Shown in pieces: positions 43,316 through 51,767 of a DNA stretch of 64,000 bases (its first letter is position 1; the number at the start of each line of letters is the position of its first letter). A program made the position numbers and the translations under genes. The notes under the pieces were generated by a model. The model was not told the origin of the DNA, ran no database searches, and saw only the letters and a list, made by a program, of their open reading frames with translations. This stretch comes from Palsa-504 sp963744575. GTDB taxonomy: Bacteria > Actinomycetota > Actinomycetes > Streptosporangiales > Streptosporangiaceae. The stretch lies in assembly GCA_963744575.1 (NCBI GenBank), contig CAVUUF010000010.1:124001-188000 (forward strand), in the 5' to 3' direction.

Positions 43316-43691
43316 GCGCGGCGACGGCAATGCGGCTCACTCTGCCGCTGCTCTCCGAGCCGCCCAGATCGACCACTTCTGAAGCTGCGGAGCGCCTGAC
43401 TTCACCATTGGAAGCACGCAGATCGGTTCGTGTTCATCGCTTGGTCGCGATGCGTTACTGCCAGGCGGCTGCCGGCCTCCCCGGCGCTCGCTGCGACTGC
43501 CGCCAGAACCTCTTCGGCAGCAGGCGGCCAGTTCCGCTCGGCATCGCTGCTCATTTCCCTGCAGACTGCTTTCGTGCGCGGCGTGGACATGGCCTTGCTG
43601 TGCCAGCATTTGCCCTGGCCGGCGTGGCGCTCACCTTGCTCTTCCAGGTCAGCCGCCGTGCACGTGCTGGTGCGGTCCGGCCTGGTTGCGG
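43316..43691. other. 376-base gap
   Basis: Nothing recognised on either strand. It is the 3' side of the convergent esterase gene and the short membrane gene. Confidence 0.4.
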
Positions 43692-44891
43692 TCAGCGGGA
43701 CGGCGGGACGGCGGGGTGCTGGTTGAAGAAGCGGAGGAACTCGGCGCTGGCGTCCGGCCCGCGGGGGTCGGTGTAGGAGCCGTGCGGGGCACCACCGGAC
43801 CAGGCATGGCCGCCGTGGTGGATGGTCCAGCGCTCGGCCAGGGCCGTGCCCGCGGAGTCCTGGTAGCAGATGCGGGTGTAAGCATGGCCGCCGGGCACCT
43901 GCCCTGTGGTCACCGCGGCCGGCGGGGCGGCCAGGCGGTCCGGGCTGGCGGCCGCCAGGGCGTGGTCGATGAGGCCGGCGGCGTTGGCGGGGGCCACGAT
44001 TGGATCCTGGTCGCCGTGGAAGACGATCAGCGGCAGGGGCCGGCCCTGGGGCCGGGCCGGGCGTGGCGGGCCCTGCTTCATCGCCGTGAGTGCGGAGGCC
44101 ACGTCGTCGGCGGCGGCGTAGGGCAGCCCGGAGTGCACCCCGGCGGCGGCGTAGAGGTCGGGGTAGACCGCGGCCATCACCGCGGCCATCGCGCCCCCGG
44201 CGGAAAACCCGGCCACGTACACCCGGGCGGCGTCTGCCCCGTAGCGATCGGTGACCTGGCGGGTGATCCCGGCGATCAGTGACGGCTCGCCGGCGTCGCG
44301 GCGCTGGTGACCGGGGGCAAACCAGTTCCAGTACCTGCCCGCGTTCACCGAGGGGGGCTGCTCGGGGTAGGCGATGAGGAATGCCTGAGGCTCGGCGAGG
44401 TCGTTCATGCCGGTGGCGGCGGCGAAGGTCGCGGCGTCTTGGGTGCCGCCGTGCAGCATCACGACCAGGGGCAGCGGGGCGCCGGTGTGGCCGGCGGGAA
44501 CGTAGAGCCGGTAGCCGCGGGTGCCGGCGGCGCTGGTGTAGGAGAAGGGGTCAAACCGGCCCGCCGGCCGATTCATGGCCGGGGCCGTGGGCCGGTGCGG
44601 CCGGCGGAGACCCCGGCCGCCTCGGCTGGGGGCCGCGCTGCGGCGGGTAACCCGGCCGGGATGGGCTTGGCCCGGTTGTGTCCTCTGGCCGGCGCGCAGC
44701 GCTGGCGGGCGAGCGGGGTGGCGGCCGGGCGTGCTGTCGGTCTCCTGCTCGGCGGAGGGCGCACCCGGCGCCTGCCGGGTCACTGCCGGGCTGGCCAGGG
44801 TTTGCTGGATGAGCGCGGTTGCCTCGACGAGGCGGCCCTGGCGGGTCAGGCGGGTGGCCTCAGCCATCGCCGCCATCTGGCGTGCGTCCAT
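43692..44891 (-). CDS. PHB depolymerase-family esterase
   Basis: 399 residues. A helical N-terminal leader (AEATRLTRQGRLVEATALIQ) and a 60-residue Pro/Arg linker precede the alpha/beta-hydrolase domain: GYRLYVPAGHTGAPLPLVVM, LHGGTQDAATFAAATG (oxyanion), VYVAGFSAGGAMAAVMAAVY (catalytic Ser), FHGDQDPIVAPANA (Asp) and HHGGHAWSGG (His). No signal peptide is visible, so an intracellular polyhydroxyalkanoate depolymerase or polyester esterase is more likely than a secreted one. It follows the ribbon-helix-helix regulator, 98 bases downstream, same strand. Confidence 0.88.
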   Translation of the reverse strand: MDARQMAAMAEATRLTRQGRLVEATALIQQTLASPAVTRQAPGAPSAEQETDSTPGRHPARPPALRAGQRTQPGQAHPGRVTRRSAAPSRGGRGLRRPHRPTAPAMNRPAGRFDPFSYTSAAGTRGYRLYVPAGHTGAPLPLVVMLHGGTQDAATFAAATGMNDLAEPQAFLIAYPEQPPSVNAGRYWNWFAPGHQRRDAGEPSLIAGITRQVTDRYGADAARVYVAGFSAGGAMAAVMAAVYPDLYAAAGVHSGLPYAAADDVASALTAMKQGPPRPARPQGRPLPLIVFHGDQDPIVAPANAAGLIDHALAAASPDRLAAPPAAVTTGQVPGGHAYTRICYQDSAGTALAERWTIHHGGHAWSGGAPHGSYTDPRGPDASAEFLRFFNQHPAVPPSR

Positions 44892-44989
44892 GGCGTGTCC
44901 CTTCTGGTGGTTGTCCTCGCCGGCCGCCCGCAGGACGGCCTGTGCGTTGGCGGGGCCGGCGAGCCGGGCAGCCGCGTGGTCACATCGGT

Positions 44990-45391
44990 TCAGGCGGTGC
45001 GAGGCGCCAGGGCGGCCTTTACCGCGGTGGGGGCCCGGAAGGCGCCGAGCACTTCCACCGAGGCAATCGTGGCCAGGGCCAGCTGGGGGGAGACATCGGC
45101 GGCGATGCTCGCCAGCCCGAGCACCCGGATATGGATCATCTGCCCGGCGTCGCGGATCTCCTCCAGGTCGCGACGGGTGTAGTGACAGCTGCCCAGGGTG
45201 AGGGTGCGCCGGGCCGCCGTCTGGTCAAGCGCCTCGCCCCGGGTGGCGAGCTGGGTGCGGATGGCGGTGCGGATGAAATCGGTGCGGTTGGCGTAGAAGC
45301 CTTCCTGGACCAGCAGGTCGATCTGCCCCAGGTCCACCAGTCCCAGGTTGATAGTGATCTTCTCGGTCTTCTCGCTCTCACCCCGGGCCAT
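44990..45391 (-). CDS. ribbon-helix-helix (CopG-like) regulator
   Basis: 133 residues. The N-terminal RHH domain reads EKITINLGLVDLGQIDLLVQ, then EGFYANRTDFIRTAIRTQLA. The C-terminal 85 residues are predicted alpha/beta and may sense a ligand or oligomerise. ATG 45389-45391 is chosen because the RHH fold begins there. A perfect 22-base palindrome lies 26 bases upstream and suggests autoregulation. It probably also controls the co-directional depolymerase-type esterase; phasin/PHA regulators of this general size exist. Confidence 0.82.
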   Translation of the reverse strand: MARGESEKTEKITINLGLVDLGQIDLLVQEGFYANRTDFIRTAIRTQLATRGEALDQTAARRTLTLGSCHYTRRDLEEIRDAGQMIHIRVLGLASIAADVSPQLALATIASVEVLGAFRAPTAVKAALAPRTA

Positions 45392-45417
45392 CCGTCCACC
45401 ATCTTCTGGCCATCTTC

Positions 45418-45439
45418 TTACCATCCATATGGATGGTAA
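45418..45439. promoter_or_regulatory. perfect 22-base palindromic operator
   Basis: Half-site TTACCATCCAT (45418-45428) is followed by its exact reverse complement (45429-45439), 26 bases upstream of the RHH regulator start. Additional CCATC-type half-sites lie between it and the gene. Dimeric RHH proteins bind such tandem or inverted short sites. Confidence 0.7.
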
Positions 45440-45576
45440 CCTCGGGAACGGCGGCGATGCAACGGGCCAGCAGCAGTCTCCGTGAGCTACCCGTCTCCCC
45501 AGCCTCCGGGCAGCAACGGACATGGCCGACCCGGTGGGTCTGCCGCGGTTGAGCATTCCAGCCGGCCCGCAGCCCA

Positions 45577-45726
45577 GTGTGGATCAGCACAACACCTGGG
45601 GAGGCGTTCGCCCGGCTGCGGGCCTACGCTTATGCTCAGGACCGGCGCCTGGCCGACGTGGCCGGCGACATCGTCGCCCGGCGCCTGCGGCTGTCCCGCG
45701 ACCAGGGTCCGGGCGGCGGCCCGTAA
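45577..45726 (+). pseudogene. ANTAR-domain C-terminal fragment
   Basis: A 49-codon frame ending at TAA 45724-45726 reads TPGEAFARLRAYAYAQDRRL, then ADVAGDIVARRLRLSRDQ, the last two helices of an ANTAR RNA-binding domain. The GAF part and first ANTAR helix are missing. It lies 80 bases before an intact GAF-ANTAR gene, so it is probably what remains of a duplicate. Confidence 0.6.
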
Positions 45727-45808
45727 CCAATCCCGGCAGCGCCGGCTGCGCCTGGCCCCGGCGGCGCTGCCGCGAGTCTCCCCCCGCTAGTGGCGAAAGG
45801 TGACCCAG

Positions 45809-46579
45809 ATGGACACCGACCTGCTCTCGGACACCTTCGTCGATCTGGCTGACACGATGGTCGCCGACTTCGACGTCATCGACTTCCTGCACCTGCTGAC
45901 CGACCGCAGCGTCGCCCTGCTGGGCGCGTCCGCGGCCGGGGTGGTGCTGACCGACCCGCGCGGCGAGCTGCGCCTCGCGGCGGCCTCCAGCGAGGAAGCC
46001 GGGCTGCTGGAGCTGTTCCAGCTGCAGAACGACCAGGGCCCCTGCCTGGAGTGCTTCCGCACCGGCCGGCCCGTCACCGCTGCCGATCTGGCCGGCCCGG
46101 CCCCGCGCTGGCCCCGGTTCGCGCAAGCCGCGATGCAGGCCGGGTTCCGGACGGTGGAGGCGCTGCCGATGCGGCTGCGGGGCCAGGTCATCGGCGCGCT
46201 GAACCTGTTCCGCGCCGAGCCGGGCCCGCTCGAGGCGGCGGAGCTGCGGATCGGCCAGGCGCTCGCCGACGTGGCCACCATCGGGCTGCTGCACGAGCGG
46301 AACGTGCGCCGCCGCGAGACCGTCGCCGAGCAGCTCCAGGCCGCGCTGAACAGCCGGGTGATCATCGAGCAGGCCAAGGGCAAGCTCGCCGAGCGGCTCG
46401 GCATCGACATGGACCGCGCCTTCACCATGCTGCGCGATTACGCCAGGAACACCAACCAGCACCTGACCGACGTCGCCCGCGACTTCGTCGGCGGCGCCTC
46501 GGCGGAGTTCCCGCCGCCAGCGCGCCACCGGCCTCCCCGCCATGGGTATAGTGATGGGCCGCGCCGGATGCGGTCCTGA
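45809..46579 (+). CDS. GAF-ANTAR RNA-binding antiterminator regulator
   Basis: 256 residues. Residues 5-160 form a GAF sensor domain (LLTDRSVALLGASAAGVVLT, MRLRGQVIGALNLFRAEPG). Residues 180-240 are the ANTAR domain (LQAALNSRVIIEQAKGKLAE, RLGIDMDRAFTMLRDYARNT, HLTDVARDFVGG), which binds paired stem-loops in mRNA leaders to prevent termination. ATG 45809 follows AAAGGTG; GTG 45800 would add three residues. The end overlaps a second ANTAR fragment in another frame. Confidence 0.9.
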   Translation: MDTDLLSDTFVDLADTMVADFDVIDFLHLLTDRSVALLGASAAGVVLTDPRGELRLAAASSEEAGLLELFQLQNDQGPCLECFRTGRPVTAADLAGPAPRWPRFAQAAMQAGFRTVEALPMRLRGQVIGALNLFRAEPGPLEAAELRIGQALADVATIGLLHERNVRRRETVAEQLQAALNSRVIIEQAKGKLAERLGIDMDRAFTMLRDYARNTNQHLTDVARDFVGGASAEFPPPARHRPPRHGYSDGPRRMRS

Positions 46580-46730
46580 GGAGGCGTTCGAGCGGCTGAA
46601 AACGCTCAGCCAGCGCGAGCACCGGAAGCTGTCCGAGGTCGCCCGCCACCTGGTAGGCCAAGCAGCTGCCCGGGCCCCGGCCCGGCACAGTGGCGGCTCA
46701 GCCAGGACCGATGCCCCCGCGCCGCGGTAG
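46542..46730 (+). pseudogene. second ANTAR-domain fragment overlapping the GAF-ANTAR gene end
   Basis: 62 codons reading MGIVMGRAGCGPEEAFERLK, then TLSQREHRKLSEVARHLVGQ, an almost complete ANTAR domain in a frame different from the gene it overlaps by 38 bases. No sensor domain precedes it. It could be a free-standing mini-ANTAR or a scar from recombination between ANTAR genes. Confidence 0.55.
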
Positions 46731-46820
46731 CACACCTGCTTCCCGGGCGAGCATGCCAACTACGCCGCAACGGCTACACCGGCCGTTACCTGACCGGCTG
46801 AGGGCCTTGGCCCGGACCGG

Positions 46821-47645
46821 TCATCGCGCCGCAGCCAGCAGGTCGCTCCGGTGCCGCACGCACCAGCTCCGTGCCCGGGTGGCCTCCTCCGCGACCATGC
46901 GCCAGTGGTCGGCGAAACCCCGGTGGCCGGCGGCGGCCGCCTCGGTGACGATCGCGTAGGTCCAGTCGTGGTTGGCCACGACCGCTTCCGCCACGCGACG
47001 GCGCTCGGCCCGGGATAGCCCGCTGGCGTAGAGAAAGATCCGGAACCTCTCCAGCGCGCGGCCCTGCCGGGAATCGGCGATGTCCTCGTTGTCGGCAAGC
47101 GGCGCCCAGTACCGCGCCGCCGAGGCGAAGTCCCAGATCGCGCTGCCGGGCCCGGCCCAGTCGAAGTCGATGAGCGCGACGGCCCGGCCGTCGCGGAAGA
47201 CTAGGTTGGCCGGGTGGACATCGTTGTGGCTGACCAGCCCGGTCCGGAAGCGGGCCGGGATCGGCCGGGGCCAGACATACCCCGCCGGGTCGAACGATGC
47301 CGCGGCACGGTGGTAGCGGCGCAGCAGGTCGGCGACGCTCACCAGCGTGGCATCGGTGAGCATATCGTCGGCAAGCGGCGGGACCGCGGCCTGGCCTTCC
47401 ATGTAGGTCAGCACCTCGGTGGCCGAGCTGACCGCCAGGACACGGGGCGCGCCGTCGAAGCCGGCCGCCGTTAGGTGGGCGAGGAGGGCGTGGGTTGCGC
47501 GCCGGCAAGGCGCGGTCGGCCGCCGCACGGTGCCGCCGACCCGGATGACCCGGCCGCGGTTGGCGGTGGCGCCGGGCAGCGGCTCGCCTGCGGGCAGCAA
47601 CTCGCCCGCCCGCCGGCCGTCGACGCGAACCGACAAGCCGGCCAT
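46821..47645 (-). CDS. aminoglycoside phosphotransferase/choline kinase-family protein
   Basis: 274 residues of the APH kinase fold. Catalytic loop LVSHNDVHPANLVFRDGRA (HxDxxxxN pattern) and metal motif ALIDFDWAGPGSAIWDFA are clear; the N-lobe is GRVIRVGGTVRRPTAP with weak nucleotide-binding features. It phosphorylates a small hydroxyl substrate; antibiotic resistance cannot be claimed. It lies 124 bases downstream of the zinc dehydrogenase gene, same strand, but nothing ties it functionally to that operon. Confidence 0.87.
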   Translation of the reverse strand: MAGLSVRVDGRRAGELLPAGEPLPGATANRGRVIRVGGTVRRPTAPCRRATHALLAHLTAAGFDGAPRVLAVSSATEVLTYMEGQAAVPPLADDMLTDATLVSVADLLRRYHRAAASFDPAGYVWPRPIPARFRTGLVSHNDVHPANLVFRDGRAVALIDFDWAGPGSAIWDFASAARYWAPLADNEDIADSRQGRALERFRIFLYASGLSRAERRRVAEAVVANHDWTYAIVTEAAAAGHRGFADHWRMVAEEATRARSWCVRHRSDLLAAAR

Positions 47646-47769
47646 GCTCTCCTCCAGTCCAGCCGGTCTGGGCTCTCATATAAGCGCCCCAGATCTAATG
47701 TTCCCAGCTTTTCTGGATTGTGCCCAGTATTCATTGGCGCCGCGGACGTCGGCCGGCACCTGGCGGTGC

Positions 47770-48771
47770 TCAGCTGCCGGGCACGACCTGGATCTTGATG
47801 CCCTCGCCGGCCCGGACGCTGGCCAGCGCGTCAGGGAACTCCGCGAGGCCGAATGGCGGCCCGAGCAACGATGCGGTGTCGATGGCGCCCGCCGCCATCA
47901 GGTCGGTTGCCGCGCCGAAGCTGTTCAGCACCGCCATCGACCCGAGCACGGTGATCTCGTCGTTGTAGATGCGGAACGGCGACAGGGACACCATGGCGTC
48001 ACCGTTAGTGACGCCGAAGATCAGCAGGCGGCCGCCGCGGTCGAGGGATCGGAAGCACTCCTCGATCGCTGCGGGAGCGCCGGTCGCGTCCACCGCCACG
48101 CCGAACGTGCGATGGTCGAGCGCGGCGACATCCTCGGCGGCGCTGGCCGCGCCGAGCGTCTTCGCGGCCTGTAGTCGCGCCGCCTTGCGGTCCACCACGT
48201 TGACCGAGCGGGCGCCCGCCCTGATGAGCAGTTGCAGCAGCAGCAGGCCCATGGTGCCGGCGCCGGTCAGCAGGATGTCCTCGCCGATGACCGGGCCAAT
48301 GCGGCGCAGACCGTGCACCGCGCAGGACAGCGGCTCGATCAACGCCGCCTGGGCGTCGTCCACGCTATCCGGGATGCGGTAGGCGTTGGCGGCAGGAACG
48401 GCGACGTACTCGGCGAAGGCCCCATTGACGGTGTCGCCGATGGCATTCCAGTTCGCGCACAGGTTCCCGCGCCCGCTGCGGCATGCCGGGCAGTAGCCGC
48501 AGAACAGCGACGGATCCACCGCCACCCTCTCCCCGTCCCGCCAGCCGGCGGGAACCCCCTCACCGCGCGCGACGACATGGCCGCCGAACTCGTGGCCGGG
48601 GATGATCGGGTATGGCGTGGGCGGGAACTCGCCGTCGGCGATGTGCACGTCGGTGCCGCAGATGCCGCAAGCCCCCACCTGGATCACCAGTTCACCGTGG
48701 CGCGGTGCCGGATCAGCCGTCTCGGTGACCGTCAGCTTTCCTGGTTCCTCCCAGATAACAGCGCGCATCAT
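47770..48771 (-). CDS. zinc-dependent alcohol/polyol dehydrogenase
   Basis: 333 residues of the MDR family. Catalytic-zinc ligands are in GACGICGTDVH and PGHEFGGH; the structural-zinc loop is FCGYCPACRSGRGNLC; the NAD Rossmann segment is DILLTGAGTMGLLLLQLLIR, then NVVDRKAARLQAA. Sequence pattern is of the sorbitol/threonine dehydrogenase group. It is the last gene of an ABC sugar/polyol importer operon, so it likely oxidises the imported polyol. Confidence 0.93.
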   Translation of the reverse strand: MMRAVIWEEPGKLTVTETADPAPRHGELVIQVGACGICGTDVHIADGEFPPTPYPIIPGHEFGGHVVARGEGVPAGWRDGERVAVDPSLFCGYCPACRSGRGNLCANWNAIGDTVNGAFAEYVAVPAANAYRIPDSVDDAQAALIEPLSCAVHGLRRIGPVIGEDILLTGAGTMGLLLLQLLIRAGARSVNVVDRKAARLQAAKTLGAASAAEDVAALDHRTFGVAVDATGAPAAIEECFRSLDRGGRLLIFGVTNGDAMVSLSPFRIYNDEITVLGSMAVLNSFGAATDLMAAGAIDTASLLGPPFGLAEFPDALASVRAGEGIKIQVVPGS

Positions 48772-48813
48772 GTCCCCTCGTGGTTGTCGATTCCGGCTCC
48801 GGTCCCCGGCGGT

Positions 48814-49887
48814 TCAATCGCCGATCCGGAGACCGGTGCCCGCGTCGAACAGGTGAAGGTGACCGGTGTCGATGGCGACCTTGACGACCTCGCCCGGGCG
48901 GGGGTGCTGGCGGCCGGATCTGACGATGACGCTGCCCGCCGGATCATCGGCCAGGTGGCCGTAGATGTAGGAGTCGCTGCCGAGATCCTCGACCAGCGCG
49001 ACCTCGACGGTCAGCTGGCCGTCGCCGATCGACAGGTGCTCCGGCCTGATCCCGGCGACCAGCTTGCCGTGGCCCTGGACGGCGCGCAGCTGCGCATCGG
49101 AGGGCCGGAGCAGGACGCTGCCCAGCCGGATGCCGTCGCGCTCCGCCGCGGCGTCGAACCGGTTCATCGACGGCGAGCCGATGAACGAGGCCACGAACAC
49201 GTTCGCGGGCCGGTCGTACAGCTCGGTGGGGGAGGCGAACTGCTGGAGCTGGCCGGCCCGCATGACGGCCACCCGCTCCCCCATCGTCATCGCTTCCACC
49301 TGATCGTGGGTGACGTAGACGGTGGTCACCCCCAGTCGCCGCTGCAGCTCTGCAATCTGGGTCCGGGTCTGCACCCGGAGCTGCGCGTCCAGGTTCGACA
49401 GCGGCTCGTCCATGCAGAACACCTTCGGCTCGCGGACGATGGCGCGGCCCATGGCCACCCGCTGGCGCTGACCGCCGGACAGGTTCCGAGGCTTGCGGTC
49501 CAGCAGCGGTTCCAGCTCCAGCATCCGGGCTGCCTCGCGCACCCGCCGCGCCCGTTCGTCCTTGGACACGCCGTGCATCTTGAGCGCGAAGCCCATGTTG
49601 TCGCCGACCGTCTTGCTCGGGTACAGGGCGTAGTTCTGGAACACCATCGCGATGTCCCGGTCGCGGGACGGCACGCCGGTCATGTCCTTGCCGCCGATCC
49701 GAATAGCCCCGGCGTCGATCTCCTCCAGGCCGGCCAGCATCCGCAGCGCGGTGGTCTTCCCGCACCCCGAGGGGCCGACCATGACCACGAACTCGCCGTC
49801 GGCGATGGCGAGCTGGAGGTTGTCCACCGCTGGCCGCTCCGCGCCCGGGTAGATGCAGGTCGCGCTGTCGTAGGTGACCTCAGCCAT
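48814..49887 (-). CDS. sugar ABC transporter ATP-binding protein (UgpC/MsmK type)
   Basis: 357 residues. Walker A VGPSGCGKTTALRML, signature LSGGQRQRVAMGRAIVREP, Walker B VFCMDEPLSNLD, and a C-terminal TOBE-type regulatory extension (GIRPEHLSIGDGQLTVEVAL). GGGAG with a 6-base gap supports ATG 49887 over an upstream TTG. Energises the importer with the two permeases and binding protein upstream. Confidence 0.95.
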   Translation of the reverse strand: MAEVTYDSATCIYPGAERPAVDNLQLAIADGEFVVMVGPSGCGKTTALRMLAGLEEIDAGAIRIGGKDMTGVPSRDRDIAMVFQNYALYPSKTVGDNMGFALKMHGVSKDERARRVREAARMLELEPLLDRKPRNLSGGQRQRVAMGRAIVREPKVFCMDEPLSNLDAQLRVQTRTQIAELQRRLGVTTVYVTHDQVEAMTMGERVAVMRAGQLQQFASPTELYDRPANVFVASFIGSPSMNRFDAAAERDGIRLGSVLLRPSDAQLRAVQGHGKLVAGIRPEHLSIGDGQLTVEVALVEDLGSDSYIYGHLADDPAGSVIVRSGRQHPRPGEVVKVAIDTGHLHLFDAGTGLRIGD

Positions 49888-49902
49888 GATCAACTCCCGT
49901 GT

Positions 49903-50790
49903 TCACTTGATGGCCCCGAAGGACAGGCCACGGACGAGCTGGCGCTGCGCTATCCATCCGGCGAGGATGACGGGCAGGGTCGCCACCGTGGCCGCGGCGG
50001 CCAGCTGGGCGAAGTACAGGCCCTCGGACGAGATGAAACCGACCAGGAACACCGGGACTGTGGCGGCCTGGGTGGCGGTGAGGGTGACCGCGAAGAAGAA
50101 CTCGTTCCAGGCGAAGATGCAGCAGATCAGCGCGGTGGCGGCCAGGCCGGGCGCGACCACCGGCAGGATGACCTCCATCACCGTCTTGCGCAGCGGCGCC
50201 CCGTCCATCTCCGCCGCCTCGAGCAGCTCTCCCGGCACCTCCAGGAAGAACGACCTCATCATCCACACCGCGATCGGCAGGTTCATGGCGGTGTAGAGGA
50301 TGACCAGGGTGAAGATGTTGTCCAGCATGTGCAGATTGCGGGCGGCGATGTAGATGGGGATGATCGCGGCGACCACCGGCAGCATCTTCGTGCTGATGAA
50401 GAAGAACAGCACGTCGCGCGTCTTACGCACCGGGCGCAGCGACAGCGCGAACGCGCAGGGCGTCGCCAGCAGCAGGACGAGGATCGTGGACACGAGCGTG
50501 GCGAACGCGGAGTTCGCGAGGTACGGCCAGATGCCGCTGGAGAACACCGTCCGGTACTGGGACAGCGTCGGGGAGAACACGATGTGCGGCGTGTTGGTAT
50601 AGGCCTGCGCCTCGGTCTTGAACGAGGTGAGCACCATCCACAGCACCGGGAAGAAGAACACGATGCCGACGATCCAGGCGGCGATCCCCACGACGGTGTG
50701 GTTCCCGCGCTTCTTCCTGGAGACCACGGGTGCCGGTGCTGCCGTGGCGGTGCCCGGCTCGGCCGTGCCGATGTCTGCGCTTGCCATCAT
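49903..50790 (-). CDS. carbohydrate ABC transporter permease (MalG-like)
   Basis: 295 residues with six transmembrane helices; WIVGIVFFFPVLWMVLTSFK is helix 1. The EAA loop reads ELLEAAEMDGAPLRKTVMEV, then ILPVVAPGL, contacting the ATPase. A short Ala/Pro-rich cytoplasmic N-terminus precedes it. ATG 50788-50790 overlaps the stop of the partner permease (ATGA). Confidence 0.94.
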   Translation of the reverse strand: MMASADIGTAEPGTATAAPAPVVSRKKRGNHTVVGIAAWIVGIVFFFPVLWMVLTSFKTEAQAYTNTPHIVFSPTLSQYRTVFSSGIWPYLANSAFATLVSTILVLLLATPCAFALSLRPVRKTRDVLFFFISTKMLPVVAAIIPIYIAARNLHMLDNIFTLVILYTAMNLPIAVWMMRSFFLEVPGELLEAAEMDGAPLRKTVMEVILPVVAPGLAATALICCIFAWNEFFFAVTLTATQAATVPVFLVGFISSEGLYFAQLAAAATVATLPVILAGWIAQRQLVRGLSFGAIK

Positions 50791-51725
50791 GCCGCCTGCT
50801 CTGTTCCGGAGAACGTCTTGAAGATCAGCCGCAGCGCGAAGGTGGCGATGATGATGGTCATGATGACCACGATCACGCCCATGGCGGCCGCCTGGCCGAC
50901 CTGGAAGCCGAGGAAGGCCCGCTGGTAGATGTAGAAGGGCAGGTTGGCGCTGGATATGCCGGGACCGCCCTGAGTCATCATGTAGACCGCGTCGAATTCG
51001 TTCACGATGTAGATGGCGCCGAGCACGATGCCCAGCTCGATGTAGCGGCGCAGGTGCGGCAGCGTCAGCTCTCGGAAGATGGCCAGCGGCCGGGCGCCGT
51101 CGGTGCTGGCCGCCTCGAGGATGTCCTTGGGCTGGCTCTGCAGCCCGGCGAGCACCAGCAGCATCATGAACGGCGTCCACTGCCAGATCAAGTCGATCAT
51201 CACCGAGCCGAGCGGGAACTTGCTCAGCCAGTCGAAATGACCGATGCCGAACGGCCGGAGCAGGAAGTTCACGATGCCGAACGTGGGATCCAGCATCACC
51301 GTCTTCCACACCAGCGCGGAGGCAACTGGCATCACAAGGAACGGCGTTATCAGCAGGGTGCGCACGACGCCGCGGCCGATGAACTTGCGGTCCAGCAGCA
51401 GGGCCAGGCCGACGCCGATGGCCATCGCGATGAGAACCGTCCCGACCGTCATGACCACCGTGTTCAGCGCCGTCGTCCAGAACTGGCTGTCCTGGAACAC
51501 ATTGATGTAATTGTCGAGTCCGACGAAGTGCTGGGATCCGGGGCGCACGAGGCTCCAGGACTCGAGCGAGTACCACAGCGTCAGCAGGAACGGCAGCTGG
51601 GTGACGATGATCGTGAAGACCAGCGCGGGCAGCAGCGGCGCCCGGCGTGCCCAGCCGACGCGTCGGCGGTCGGGACGGGCCGGGGCGGGCTGCGCGGTGG
51701 CAACCGGGGAAGCGATCGCGGTCAT
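50787..51725 (-). CDS. carbohydrate ABC transporter permease (MalF-like)
   Basis: 312 residues, six transmembrane helices. N-terminal PLLPALVFTIIVTQLPFLLT, then LWYSLESWSLVRPG; EAA loop DILEAASTDGARPLAIFREL, then TLPHLRRY. Forms the heterodimeric channel with the next gene, with which it overlaps by 4 bases. Confidence 0.94.
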   Translation of the reverse strand: MTAIASPVATAQPAPARPDRRRVGWARRAPLLPALVFTIIVTQLPFLLTLWYSLESWSLVRPGSQHFVGLDNYINVFQDSQFWTTALNTVVMTVGTVLIAMAIGVGLALLLDRKFIGRGVVRTLLITPFLVMPVASALVWKTVMLDPTFGIVNFLLRPFGIGHFDWLSKFPLGSVMIDLIWQWTPFMMLLVLAGLQSQPKDILEAASTDGARPLAIFRELTLPHLRRYIELGIVLGAIYIVNEFDAVYMMTQGGPGISSANLPFYIYQRAFLGFQVGQAAAMGVIVVIMTIIIATFALRLIFKTFSGTEQAA

Positions 51726-51767
51726 CGTGACCTCCGTTCAGATGCGTTGCCGGCCATCACGCCGCCG

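Noticed and set aside
46821..47645. Antibiotic-resistance aminoglycoside kinase
   Set aside because: The APH fold is clear but covers many small-molecule kinases; no sequence feature indicates aminoglycosides.
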